Part shown: positions 1-10,821 of the stretch, piece by piece | Position numbering within the stretch: the first letter of the stretch is position 1 | Layout: the number at the start of each line of letters is the position of its first letter | Assembly: GCF_963576615.1 (NCBI RefSeq) | Contig: NC_088717.1 | Span: 17,904,108 to 17,968,107, forward strand | Length of the DNA stretch: 64,000 nt | Direction of reading: 5' to 3' | Origin: Watersipora subatra | Lineage: Eukaryota > Bryozoa > Gymnolaemata > Cheilostomatida > Watersiporidae | The notes under the pieces: model-generated | Databases searched by the model: none | What the model saw: only the letters and a program-made list of their open reading frames with translations | What the model was told of the DNA's origin: nothing | Translations under genes and position numbers: made by a program

Positions 1-1871
1 CGGGCTAATTCACATACAGTGCGATTATACCGTTCTGCTACACCGTTTTGCTGTTGTGAATATCTAACGGCTAGTTGATGCTGAATACCTTGAGAGCGCA
101 GGTATTCTTCAAATTCGCTTGATACGTATTCCCCTCCACCGTCAGTTCGAAGGGTTCCGATTGGCTGGCCGGTTTGGTTGGTCACTAAGGCTTCAAAATC
201 TTTAAATACAGAAAATACATCCGATTTCTCATTGATAAAATACACATGCGAGAATCTACTAAAATCATCAATAAAACTCACAAAGTATCTACTGCCACCA
301 ATTGATTTATTCTGCATTGGACCACATACATCGCTATGAACTAGTTCTAGCACTCTAGTAGATTTAATACCATCTCTAGCTATAAACGGTTTTCGAGCCA
401 TTTTACCTTTCACACAAGGGTCACATGTGGTACCTACACTTACGTTAGACAGATCGGTACCTGTAACAAGCTGTTCACGGTTCATAAGTCCGATGCTGGT
501 AGGATTGATATGAGCGAGTCTCTTATGCCATATATCGTTACACGATGACGCTAGATTAGCTTTATGATCAGACGACTCCAGATCTAAGTAGTAAAGTTTC
601 CCAACGAGAGTTCCCATAGCATGTATTTGGTGGAGTTTGTTCTTAACCCAACATCTACTGTGGCCAAATTGTACTATCATACCCTTACTAGCGGCCGATT
701 GTACAGAGAATAGATTCTGTTTCAAATCTGGTACATGAAGTACATCGTGGAGAGTGGCTTTTCTTTTCACTTTCCGGCTAATGGACACTGATATCGTAAT
801 GTTACCTGAGCCTATGGCATCCAATACTCTGCCGTCCGCTATAGCAACTTTCTCAGGCTGGTCAAACTTTGTGTATGTACTGAAACCACCGTTTTCAGGA
901 GTCATGTGACGAGTTGCCCCGCTGTCAATGAGCCATTCTTTCGCTGCCGCTATATTTTCTCCTACTAGAAAAGCACTCTCCTCACTTTGAATTTCAGTTA
1001 CTTGGGATTCAGTCACAAATTTAGCTCCATGCTGATTCGCCTGACCACGGCCCTGACCACGACCACGGCCCTGACCACGACTGTAGTTTCCGCGACTATA
1101 GTTTCCACGATTGTAGTTAGCACGATTGTAGTTACCTCGACTATTCTGTTGCGCTGTGCAATCTCTGACCACGTGAAATGGTGAATTGCAGTTATAGCAT
1201 CTTCTCTCATACGTGTTATCTCCGACGGTATATAAGGCAGTGTCAGAATTTGAAGTCGTTTTTCCATACTTGCCGCTTTCACCAGAATCCATTTCGGCAG
1301 CTTTTACGCCATGTTTCTGCTCTTCATTGAGTAACGCGTTTTGAACAAATTCTAATGTTAGGGTTTCAGGCTTTTGCGCTTCTAAGGCTGTCACGACAGT
1401 TGCATAGCTACTCGGCATGCTGCCCAACAGTGTTACTACCTGATCTTCCTCGCTCACCGGGGCTTTGATAGCCGTGAGCTTGTTTACAATATCCTTCATA
1501 TATTTTAGATGATTTTCTATAGATGTACCATCACGCATGATAGCTCTGAAATATTGTTTCTTTAGATATATCCGATTTGCTAGTGTGTCTCTTTCGAAGT
1601 GAGACTGTAGCTTCTCCCACGCTGCTTTCGGTGTCTCACATTCAGTGATCAAATATATGAATTCATCACTGATCGCCAATACAATATGACTAAGAGCTCT
1701 CTGTGATTGTTTTATATAAGCTTTCTTAGCATCTGCACCTTCCGTTGGCTCTGCAATACTACCATCACAATGTTCATAAAGTTCCTTTGCAATGAGCAAA
1801 TGTTTCAGTTTAAATCTCCATGTAGAATAGTTGGACGTAGTAAGCTTATCCACAGACAGTTTATCATCCAT
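1..1871 (-). CDS. Ty1/copia retrotransposon gag-pol polyprotein, 5' part, runs off the window
   Basis: One uninterrupted minus-strand frame runs from an ATG at 1871 to the window edge (623 codons). Seen in order: a gag region; a zinc knuckle C-x2-C-x4-H-x4-C (CYNCNSPFHVVRDC, about 1155-1200); an Arg/Gly/Asn-rich tail with NYNRGNYSRG repeats; a protease motif WLIDSGATRHMT (about 910-945); a GAG-pre-integrase region with an H-x-RLAH motif; and the integrase core with RTDGGEY and QQQNGVAERYN near the left edge. The order protease-integrase is the copia order, opposite to gypsy. Reverse transcriptase and RNase H would lie left of the window. The lack of stops or frameshifts suggests a young, possibly still active copy. 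The primer site and LTR lie just upstream at higher coordinates. Confidence 0.93.
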   Translation of the reverse strand, partial: MDDKLSVDKLTTSNYSTWRFKLKHLLIAKELYEHCDGSIAEPTEGADAKKAYIKQSQRALSHIVLAISDEFIYLITECETPKAAWEKLQSHFERDTLANRIYLKKQYFRAIMRDGTSIENHLKYMKDIVNKLTAIKAPVSEEDQVVTLLGSMPSSYATVVTALEAQKPETLTLEFVQNALLNEEQKHGVKAAEMDSGESGKYGKTTSNSDTALYTVGDNTYERRCYNCNSPFHVVRDCTAQQNSRGNYNRANYNRGNYSRGNYSRGQGRGRGQGRGQANQHGAKFVTESQVTEIQSEESAFLVGENIAAAKEWLIDSGATRHMTPENGGFSTYTKFDQPEKVAIADGRVLDAIGSGNITISVSISRKVKRKATLHDVLHVPDLKQNLFSVQSAASKGMIVQFGHSRCWVKNKLHQIHAMGTLVGKLYYLDLESSDHKANLASSCNDIWHKRLAHINPTSIGLMNREQLVTGTDLSNVSVGTTCDPCVKGKMARKPFIARDGIKSTRVLELVHSDVCGPMQNKSIGGSRYFVSFIDDFSRFSHVYFINEKSDVFSVFKDFEALVTNQTGQPIGTLRTDGGGEYVSSEFEEYLRSQGIQHQLAVRYSQQQNGVAERYNRTVCELA

Positions 1872-1896
1872 GGTGCTTGCTTGATATTAGAGTCTT

Positions 1897-1912
1897 CCTG
1901 GGCCCATAACCT
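1897..1912 (-). promoter_or_regulatory. Copia primer-binding site matching the initiator tRNA-Met anticodon arm
   Basis: The minus strand reads AGGTTATGGGCCCAGG. Its complement contains CTGGGCCCATAACC, the anticodon arm of eukaryotic initiator tRNA-Met. Internal (half-tRNA) priming by initiator tRNA-Met is a known feature of Drosophila copia and relatives. The site sits between the LTR (inner edge about 1915) and the gag ATG (1871), as expected. Confidence 0.8.
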
Positions 1913-1914
1913 AT

Positions 1915-2237
1915 TGTTTTATATGCGATTATAAGGGATTTATAGTTGAGTCCTTTTATTATACAGCGACCATTGTCAGGATACAATCAAGCAAGGGGGA
2001 GAAGAAAAGGAATTGTGGGTAAAATATAAGTTGAATAATAATAAAGACGAGCAGACAACTCTAAAACATAATCCAACATTATCTAAACTACTATGATATA
2101 ATAACATTTGAACACAAATTAACCCGTTTACGGGGTGATTTGTGCTGCAAAACATGAATTTTTCAAGCCAGATCAATTCTGCGGTGCTACTAAATATTGC
2201 TATTAAAAATAGTGAATTTGCCAAAAATATTCAACCA
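1915..2237 (-). repeat. 5' LTR of the copia element
   Basis: In the element's sense (minus strand) this segment begins TGGTTGAATATTTTTGGC and ends ATATAAAACA, so it has TG...CA ends. It lies directly outside the primer-binding site and contains a TATA-like ATATAAAA near its 3' end. Length is about 323 bp. The partner LTR lies outside the window, so the outer boundary and target duplication cannot be confirmed here. Confidence 0.6.
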
Positions 2238-2241
2238 CCTG

Positions 2242-2620
2242 CACATAAAATTTGAAGCCTGTATAATAAGACTCGTAGCTGAACTAACTGAAAAACTAAC
2301 GTAACTGAAAAACGACACTGATTACCCTGGTTTCCCTAGCGTTTCAAAGCTCCAAGCTAATAAAACTCATTGAAAAAAAGCACAAATCACATTAAATAAT
2401 TAAAAAAACTCAAAAATCAAATAAAAAGTAATGCGCAAACAAAACTTGATAAAAAGTAATGCGCATAAAATTTGAAGCCTGTATAATAAGACTCATAGCC
2501 GCAAATAGCAAAAAGCTGAAAAATGACACTAAATACCCCCAGTTTCTCTCGCGTTTCAAAGCTCCAAGCTCATTTACCTCATTGAAAAAAACAGAAATCA
2601 CTTTCATTAAACAATGTTTT
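2242..2620. repeat. Imperfect tandem duplication, about 220-bp period
   Basis: The string CATAAAATTTGAAGCCTGTA begins near 2245 and recurs near 2464. It is followed in both places by similar text (TAATAAGACTC, ACACT..ATACCC/TTACCC, GCGTTTCAAAGCTCCAAGCT, CTCATTGAAAAAAA). The right copy leads into the dispersed repeat at 2560-4200. Confidence 0.7.
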
Positions 2621-3075
2621 AATACTCTTTCAAAGGAGTAGAGGTATCTTAAGAAACATTGATTGCAGTAAATCAAGTCTAATAGAGTGTGCATATTTGT
2701 TATAATTGTAAAGCTCTTGTTGCTGAGGAGAAGCCTTCTTGTTTTGTTTTTATTTTTCATCCTACCTTACGAAAAATTTCAATCAGTGTATCATTAAAAA
2801 GGTTTTTTAATTTCTTGATCATTTAAAAGTTCCCTAGGTATCTTGGTGGCATATCAAAACTTATAGCGCAATCAATTTGCAACTTCAGAACTATACTGCA
2901 AAAATACTCTATAAAAAGTGAGCAAAATATCAAAATGCAAAATATTGAAATTCTTAAGAAATTAAAGTGCTGACCAACCAAAACTACGCAGCCAAGTTTA
3001 CCCAGACATAAGGTCACATAGAAAAAAACTCCTCAAATTGTTTTGGACCAAGCATCAAAGAGTTAGCAAGGAGAT

Positions 3076-3291
3076 ATCATGTTCTTCATAGGTGTTTAGG
3101 TGTTTACTGTATCTGCAGGAGCAACCAATATCATGTTCTCCATAGGTGTTTAGGTGTTTACTGTATCTGCAGGAGCAACCAATATCATTTTCTCCATAGG
3201 TGTTTAGGTGTTTACTGTATCTGCAGGAGCAATCAATATCATGTTCTCCATAGGTGTTTAGGTGTTTACTGTATCTGAAGGAGCAACCAAT
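3076..3291. repeat. Tandem repeat, 54-bp unit, 4 copies
   Basis: Four units start at 3076, 3130, 3184 and 3238. Each reads ATCAT(G/T)TTCTCCATAGG, then TGTTTAGGTGTTTACTGTAT, then CTG(C/A)AGGAGCAA(C/T)CAAT. Only a few substitutions separate the copies. A single unit is present in the related repeat near 34665, so the array expanded after the repeat dispersed. Confidence 0.9.
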
Positions 3292-3612
3292 AGTGTAGGA
3301 CTACATGTTCATTATATCTACAAGCAGTCTGTTTGAGGTTACAATAGATGTTTAATATATCTGAATGGAAACACTATTGGTATGAAATTAGATGTTCACT
3401 GAATCATCATATGAAACCCCTTGCTATGAGAGCAGATGTTTACTGTAACTGCAAGAAACAACCCTTCATATGAGACTAGAAATTTCCTGTATCTTTGTGT
3501 CTGTCACTAGTTGCTTGTGAAATCTGGTGAGTATAATAGATGTCTCTTAGCTAGTAAATATACCAGCCAATCAAATAATGGGCTTATTATAAATGAACTA
3601 CAACAATTTAGT

Positions 3613-4040
3613 AGCTTTTTATCAGAAAGTATCGATAGTTTTCTATTAATTGCGATTGTTTTGATTTTTGAGATGGTCTGACTGTCAGGAGGTTGTAAGA
3701 TTAAAATCGACAAAACTTGATCACATTTGAAACGCTCAGTTCAAACGAAACTGCGATTATGGCACCTATAGTTGCAAAAAGACTGACAGAATAGTGACGC
3801 ATAATGCTGCAAATTGCATAATACATAAATGCGTAATGCTGCAACAATAGCTGATATCAACTGTAGCAACGACAGCGCCTAGTGACGACATTTTGGATGT
3901 ATCTTTTTTTTGAGCATTTTAAATGTGATCTAGTTTAGACGATTTTAATCTTGAAACATCCTGACAGTCAGATCACCTGAAACACCAAAACAATTGCAAA
4001 TGATAAAAAAATACCGATACTTTCTAATAAAATCAACTAA
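3613..4040. repeat. Foldback (inverted) repeat, arms about 110 bp
   Basis: The left arm (3613-3725) contains TTTTATCAGAAAGTATCGAT, CTGACTGTCAGGA and ATTAAAATCGACAAAACTTG. The right arm (3920-4040) contains the inverse: GACGATTTTAATCTTG, TCCTGACAGTCAGATCACC and ATCGGTATTTTTTTATCATT-type text. Single arm-like copies recur at 12590-12690, 22235-22385 and 46785-46890. This looks like a non-autonomous DNA-transposon family. Confidence 0.65.
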
Positions 4041-4194
4041 AATTTTGTGAAAGTTCATCTGTAACTATAAAAACTCAGGCTCCTTTTGATTGTTACTCGC
4101 ACACAAAGATAACACTATGGATAATATTCTCATCAGCTTGATATGTGCACATACATGTGAGAATCTCTGTGACAAGCTTACTGGCTCTGGACAG

Positions 4195-4525
4195 ACAACC
4201 ATATGGATAATTGACCAAACAAACGGACAAATGGAGGAACAAACGAATGGAGACATGGACAAACAAACAGACAGAAAAAACAGATAGACATACAAACTGC
4301 CAAACGGACTGACAAACGAATTGACAAACAAACGGACAAACAAACAGAAAAACAAACAAACAAACGGATGGAAGAACAAACAAATGAATGGAAAAACGAA
4401 CGAACAATTGGATGAACAAACAGATGGACAAACGGATGAACAAACGAATAGACAAATGGATGGGCAAACGGACAAATAAACGGATGGACAAACGGATGGA
4501 CTAACGGATAGAAAAATGGACAAAC
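4195..4525. repeat. Degenerate purine-rich satellite (GGACAAACAAACG-like)
   Basis: Irregular tandem iterations of GGACAAACAAACG(A/G)AT and variants. On the minus strand all three frames stay open for long stretches because the repeat lacks stop codons, giving Cys/Val/Leu-rich pseudo-proteins. These are judged to be by-products of the repeat and not genes. Confidence 0.85.
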
Positions 4526-4619
4526 AAATGAACAATTATTTTTTTAGATGTATGCAATCTTTTTATTTGCATTGTGCACCTTGCTATGTATAAAAAAAAT
4601 CTGCTCCCCTTAACTATAG

Positions 4620-4800
4620 ATATCGAAATCTCAAAGTTGTGTGTATGCAAAATCTCAGCCTGTGTGTATGTATATACTTCGGTGTGTCTAGCTACAACTA
4701 TTAAAATTTTAGAATTAAAATCTCACATCATGCTGGATTTGAACTCACAAAGATTGCAACCGCAGGTTCATAATCCAATCATCTAACCACGAATGTACAA
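4620..4800 (-). repeat. tRNA-derived SINE, copy 1
   Basis: The minus strand from about 4792 carries a tRNA-like head with an A-box-like TGGTTAGATGATTGG and a B-box-like GAGTTCAAATCCAGC. It continues into a tail (AAAATTTTAATAGTTGTAGC, then a CACACAC-rich end) that matches the tails at 30355-30520 and 57470-57660. The head alone is too diverged to be a functional tRNA gene. Confidence 0.7.
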
Positions 4801-5479
4801 AGGTTCTTACAATTCATAGCTCTTACTATATACTGTATACATCCTTTTCCGATTTCACCCGCTAAATGATGTATTAATTGAAACTCTTTCAACTCTATTA
4901 ACTCTATAAAACACTTTGCTTTTTCATCCTCACAGTGCAAGAGCTAATTTGTTTTTTCGCAAAATAATATCAACAACAATTTTTACCCAAATTACACTTT
5001 GGTGACTGTATCTTAGTTCAGCGTCATCCGCTATGATAAAAACGGGTTTGCAAACAGATAAGTGATAAAATTCTGATTAAAATTTTATTAAAATGTATAC
5101 TAAAACTTGCTTAAGTATGTTTTCAGTAAGTTAAATTCATATAAGTTAGATTCAGCATTTGTATTATACCTTTATCTCAAAAGTAAGAAACCTGCGTGTA
5201 GTTCATTTTATTGTTACATTTTCTCATTTTCTTGCATATCATAACCACAAAATGCACTAAAGTGATTGTAGTTACTAAGGTTAGCATATTGTTTTGTTAT
5301 TATTTCTTAATGATGATGATTTTGATGATTTTTAGCAGGCAACGATTGCATTAAATAGTTACTATGGGTTTCTATACCACTCTATACAATATTCACGCTT
5401 TATGATTCCAAAACTGAAACAAACTGAAATCATGTAATCATATACCAAATAACTTTTCAATGTAAGCGTAGCAAAACAG
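4801..5479. other. AT-rich stretch without recognisable feature
   Basis: No open frame of interest, RNA gene or clear repeat unit seen. Short ATGATGATGATT runs occur near 5310. Confidence 0.5.
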
Positions 5480-5795
5480 ATTAACTTATTCATTACTTGA
5501 TAATGATTTTGCATATAATTTAAACGCCTTTACAGTTTTATTTTTCTTAATAATTTATTTCAACAAAACACTTCTTTCATGATATGAAATTTAAAAGTTG
5601 CAGTTGTTTGAAAAAGTTTGAAAACCTTTAGTTATTTTATTTTTTCTCTTAATTCATTTATACTGCACAAAAACACTTTTCCCATGATATGAAGCTTAAA
5701 AGTTAGAATAGTAAATGTTGAATATATTAAATAAAAATAGATTTTCTGTTCAAAGACTTTTTATTACTTGGGCAACGGCAGACATTCAGATAGCC
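5480..5795 (-). repeat. Dispersed repeat R1 (GTTGCCCGGGTAATA family), minus copy
   Basis: Read on the minus strand it begins near TTGCCCAAGTAATAAAAAGTC, continues ...CAGAAAATC..., and holds two blocks with AACTTTTAA...CATATCATG. The same order is seen at 15000-15850, 56794-57064 and 63570-63800. The family is AT-rich, non-coding and typically starts with a GC-rich GCCCGGCGTTGCCCGGGTA head. Its class is unknown. Confidence 0.65.
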
Positions 5796-5809
5796 TTAAC
5801 ATAATATTA

Positions 5810-6765
5810 CAGTAATCATGCACCCTAGACTAGGTGAAAATGATAAAAAAAGAGAAAGGTTGTCAATACAAACTAATAATATCAGAGTTACTGCACAGTC
5901 ATAAAATTAAAAAGGTGAGTTAAACTTTTCAGTTTTTGAAAATCCATGTGGGGAAGTTTGGGAAGAGCTCAAAACAGGTTAGTCAATTTACATGCATTTT
6001 ACTGTTCGTATAACATGAAATCCCTATAACGTAATCGTTCCTGGAATGAATTATTTGCACTGAAGGCGCGTTACTGTATTTTATGATTAGGCTTTATGGC
6101 ACAGATTTAAATCAACACATCAGTTGAGTTGAAAGATATTACTAGTATTTACAAGTCAAAATAATAAGTATATACAAAAATAACCAAATTATGTCTGTGT
6201 TTGTAGCTGTATTGGTGTAGAGTAAAATGAGGGAATTCTGTATTAGATTAATAATTGTGCAAAAAGTTGATTTATGCAGCTCATTCATTCTATTTCATAA
6301 GTATCCCTCCTCAGCCAAGGTAGTTTGTTAATAGTCAAATTAATAAATAAATTATTAAATGTGAAATACTGAATCTTCTTTGACAAAGTTTTGTTGCGTT
6401 GTCTTATTAACTTTACATATTTGTCCAACATTCCAAAACGAATTGGTCACGTTGAATCAATATAAGAAGTGCTCACCTCAGCCTCCACCCTGCTGCATCA
6501 AACAAAGTAAGTTTCAGCAAAAAGCTGGTTCACCCTGAACCACCGTATGTCAGCAACAGTCTCTCAGCAACTCTTCGCTAACTACGTGGACCGTCAATCG
6601 ATGGCTTTGTTGAAGCAACGCGGATACACTGCCATCGGTAGCTGAAATATTGCAGCTGGCAAAAATTCCTGGTAGTTCGCTGAGCATCCACGATGGCCTG
6701 TGTAATGTGCGCCACTTCCGCAATGGTGATTGGCTGTCGGTGATTGCTTGATCAGATGCTTTTAT
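5810..6765. repeat. Dispersed repeat Y, copy 1
   Basis: This ~950-bp stretch matches 42020-42870 over its whole length. Shared landmarks include TACAAACTAATAATA(T/C)CAGA, GAGTTACTGCACAGTCAT, TTTACATGCATTTTACTGTT, CACATCAGTTGAGTTGAA, and the terminal GGTGATTGGCTGTCGGTGAT TGCTTGATC block. Indels separate the copies. No protein-coding capacity was seen. Confidence 0.8.
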
Positions 6766-6769
6766 AAAA

Positions 6770-8200
6770 TAACAAAATTTTGATGAACATTTTAAATAAT
6801 ATTTGGAAAATTATAAAACAGCGTATGAAATTTTTTCTTTATACTTAGCATCATTACTGGAGCATGAAAAACCAAATATTTAATCTTGAATTAATGGTTG
6901 ATTGTAGAGTGAGAAACACACTGGTATATTAGTTAATGTTCAATTAGAAACTATTAGATGTTAAACAATTTTTTTATGAAATATGATTAGGATAGCCAGC
7001 TTCTTTAGACAAATTGATTGATAGATAAATATTTACATGGCCATAGCCATTTCTAATAGCCACTTTCACAGACAAAAGAAAATTTTCTTATATTTATATC
7101 TATTTTAAGAATAATGACAGCTTTGAGACTTAACAAAGTGACTTACCATCATTTAGTCAGCAAGTATGAGGTACACAGTCTAGAGCAAGTATCGCCCACA
7201 GCAGTATGCAGTAGTCAGAAAGTATGAGGTACACAGTCTAGAGCAACACTAACTCTCTTTGCTCTGCCCAACTCTCTTTCGTAAACAAGAAATTCACTGC
7301 TTTTCAGGAAGTAAGTGAGCAGAAATTAAAAGTATATTTATGCTGCAGTTTAGATTATTAAGGAATATAATAAGCTTTTAAACAGAAGAGATGTTTACAC
7401 AGCAGAGGCTATTATATTTAGCAGCGGAGGTTACCATAAATAGTAGCATGTTTTACAATATTTAAGATTGAAAGGTCACATTAAGAGTTGGAAGCTAGCA
7501 TATTTAAAAATGAAGACTATCAGATTTAGAAGCAACGGCTATCATAGATCATAGGCAATCATATTTACGATCACAAGATGGCATAATTATTTAGCATCAT
7601 TGAATTAGCTGCCATGCGGTATATGCAGAAGTTTCTTGACTTCATAAACTCATTCCTTATGTAAACTTCTGTGATTTTTGTTAGAGCACCTGTCGAGACA
7701 TGTCAGTTATAACTTCTAGAAATAATAAACAAAGCAACTTGGACATTCACAGCAGTAGTCAGTAAGCCACCTCCAATTATTGTTCAGTTCCGCTCCAGTT
7801 GCATGGATATACACTGTGGGTTGTAGGTTATAGAGTTGAAGGTGTTGAACAACATGGCAGATAGTAACTCACTGCAAACCGGCACATTCACTCGGTATTA
7901 ATGAATTTCTGAGAACTAAAATTAAGGAGTTGCCCTCTCTTGCCAAACGAGTTTCAGCCATTTGATTGGTTAAAAGCGCAAGGTCGTTTAAGAGTGAACA
8001 CAGTGTGTAGAGTTCTAGCATTTATTTATATTGAAAAATTGAGTTCCCATCGACATGTTTTTGATTTCTGAGTAAAAAAATCAGCATTATGATTTGTTGC
8101 TGCTACTTCCAAAGCACTAGCTAAAGAAATCTACCAAAACAACTGAGTCGGCAATGCTATAAGTTGCTGAAAGATGGGGTGCGTCAAAAAGGCCGATTTA
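6770..8200. other. No gene seen; short direct repeat
   Basis: AT-rich intergenic sequence. AAGTATGAGGTACACAGTC TAGAGCAA occurs twice (about 7165 and 7220). No splice-bounded coding segment was recognised. Confidence 0.5.
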
Positions 8201-8529
8201 GTGAAATTAAAACTCATAAAAGGCTAAAGCATCAGCTACAATTTGATGCCATTTTTGTCTTTGTAGACCAACCCTGTCCAGAGATATATGCATTTGAATG
8301 AGGCCCTCTTTTAAAAGCTCACGTTCCAGCGGGTGCTTCTTTTGTGACGTCACTAGTGATACATCTGGAAAAAACCACGACCGATAAATATAAGATCGCT
8401 TCATTAGCCAATCATTAGCGCAAATGTTTTTATATAGGTCGTAATAAATGATATCACTTGTAAAACGCGTTGTCTGTGATCTCAAATTTAGGGATTTTAC
8501 TCTATTATTAAATCGCATGGACATCGACA

Positions 8530-9640
8530 GTTACTAAATTAATTAACATTGTTACTTTAATGAATTACTCGATCGACACGTTTTATTGGCGAACAACATA
8601 ATTGTATAAACTGCTGTGAAGTTACTGCAAAGGTGACGCCGAGTTTTCTGGGCATCAGGTGGTTAAAGTGCTACGTAGGAAGATCGGAGAAAGGAGGTAA
8701 ATTTATCTTTTACTTTGAGTCTCCTATAGATATACTGTTGAGTTTACATTCAGATTATATTTCCCTGTTTGAGGCTAAAATGTAATTTCCTGTGCGTGCG
8801 AGATACGTATGTACAGTGAGTTCTTGGCGGCTTCTTTTTAATCCATAACATCTAGCAATACAATGGCTTAGATTGATAAATATACTAAAGGTAATATTTT
8901 TAGTGCTCATTAATACATCTACTAATTAATAAAATTAAACTCTTTGCTATCACTAATCATCATTTTATAATTTTTATCGGTTCACCTAGCTGCATTTGCT
9001 TCAAATTTTCTGTAGCAGTTTTATCTAGTAAATTAGCTTTATGATTTGACTATAGATGTTTACTTCTCATTTGTAGAAAGTGAAAAAAATCGATTGATCA
9101 ATGCAAATCTTTAACTTCCAGAACCAAAGTTTTGAATCGTTGGCTTGGCATACTTATGCCTTTGTCAAACATTTATTCGTTTTTAAAATTACACTCGCAA
9201 TCTATTCAACTCCCAATTTGAAAGCTTTCAGTAGATAGGCGTTAGAATGACATATCTAAGAATGACATATATTTATTGCATTTGTTTTACTGATTACAGG
9301 ATGTTTATGTGGTCCCAATCGCCGAAGCAGCTTTGTCAGTGTGGAAACTGCCATAAATGGTAAAAAGAGACTTGAATGTGTGCTGCATAAACCATGATGT
9401 TTTGTTTGAGTTTGCTAAATAAGTGTTTGTTTAATAAAAGCTTTATGCCGAAATAAAAAATTTTTGGCTTGTAAAAATTATATAATAAAATAATATTGTT
9501 GAAGATAATGCAAAACATGATTTGCAGAATATTGTAGTGAATTGGATTTGGATACGGTATATAGACGTCCGCAGAGCTGGAGAATGTTAATTCAAATCCA
9601 GTTTGCAGCAGATTTCTCATCCTTAAAACTCTATCCCTAT
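8530..9640. other. No gene seen
   Basis: AT-rich sequence with no recognisable coding segment, RNA gene or clear repeat. The short open frames on both strands show no family resemblance. Confidence 0.45.
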
Positions 9641-9650
9641 CTACTACATA

Positions 9651-9692
9651 AACGGCAATCGTTGTCTGTCTGTCTATCTATCTATCTGTCTG
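9651..9692. repeat. Microsatellite (TCTG/TCTA)n
   Basis: TGTCTGTCTGTCTATCTATC and following TCTG units form a short tetranucleotide run. Confidence 0.85.
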
Positions 9693-9699
9693 TACACTT

Positions 9700-10820
9700 T
9701 ATAGAGTACCGTACTTTTCGGACTATTAGCCTCTACTAGGTATCTAGGGCACATTACTGGGAGTCTTCGGTTACTACACGCCTCTATACATAACCTATTC
9801 ATAGTTTTACACATAGCACGTCATATCTGGTTAGCGCGCCTCTTTACGGCGCCCAACAACATTGGTGCGTTCCGAACAGTAAAATTGCGGCCGTGTGAAA
9901 AAGCACCGTTCTGAGTTCGGCAGCATATACAGCTATAAAAATGTACTAATCATTAAATAAAATAAATTAATGAATAGTAATTTACATGCGATTAATATTT
10001 ACTGCCAACGTGTGCCGAGAAGGTCACACGAACGTTGATTTCTTGCGGTCACGGGAAAACGCAGTTCTCACCTACTACATTTCTACATAAAAAAGGTAGG
10101 TATTTCTTAATCAATGTTGTATTGTCTGTGAATTGCCACACTTCCACTACATAAACCTTTCATTTGCGTCCGTGTACAAATTTAGCTATCGACCTACTGC
10201 CAGCCATTTTGCCGATATTGCTTAATATGTATACGATATTTTTTCAATTTCAAACTCCATCTATACTGTTTGTTTTGGTTATATATTTCATTTTACCAAC
10301 ATGTTAACAAGCACTGCTATACAAAAAATCATTGAATCTATATTTTGTGCATTTTTATTATCTGTCATGTGTCATCAACATAAGTAGTTATTTGTTTTTT
10401 TTTAACTCGGACGCATTTAATGAACTCGCACAAAAAATCTTCGTTTTTAAGTTAGAAATTCTCGAACGAAGATTTAAAATTAAATTTTAGGCTAGTTTTA
10501 TAGAGAAATCTTTGGACAACACTGTCACTACTATAAAAGTCTTAAAGACCGTTGGTTATGTTATCAACGAATAATAAAATTCAGTTACTAGCAATTGCTG
10601 GGAAAGTCGCAAAAATGTGTCTATGGCGGTCGACCATAGAAAACGCATGAGGGAGTCTACTTCAGTGAAAGGGTTGAAAATGTTGGATTTGCCACTGTTT
10701 GTGATAATAAACATGTTCATTTCCTTCCGCAGCTGAGTTACTTTTACTTCTTTTTCCAGCTACGAGAACTACAGAAACTACAGAACTTGCACGGGCACTC
10801 CGAGCCTGGCGATAGGCAGC
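9700..10820. other. No gene seen; probable repeat start near 9705
   Basis: ACCGTACTTTTCGGACTATT AGCC near 9707 resembles the edge motif of dispersed repeats seen in other animals, but no second boundary is visible. The remainder is AT-rich and shows no supportable feature. Confidence 0.35.
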
Positions 10821-10821
10821 G

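Larger units (their letters stand above)
2560..4200. repeat. Dispersed repeat X, copy 1
   Basis: This stretch aligns by eye with 34080-35079, 35994-36085 and 40689-41270. Shared landmarks are the GATTGCAGTAAATC/GATTACAGTATATC block, GTTAGC(A/G)AGGAGATATCATG, the GGTGTTTAGGTGTTTACTG motif, CATATGAAACCCCTTGCTATG, and the distal ATACCAGCCAATCAAATAATG block. No coding capacity is visible. It is useful because it preserves the sequence before two insertions present in the other copy. Confidence 0.75.

Noticed and set aside
1013..1282. Minus-strand frame rich in Val/Thr, and its plus-strand counterpart at 987-1184
   Set aside because: Shadow frames over the Arg/Gly/Asn-rich part of the copia gag.
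4065..4535. Long minus-strand open frames rich in Cys, Val, Leu and Phe
   Set aside because: They coincide with the GGACAAACAAACG satellite and are open in several registers at once, so they are repeat artefacts.
8207..8524. 105-codon minus frame ending LQRQKWHQIVADALAFYEF
   Set aside because: The end slightly recalls LINE ORF tails, but no reverse-transcriptase motif is nearby and no repeat boundary was found.
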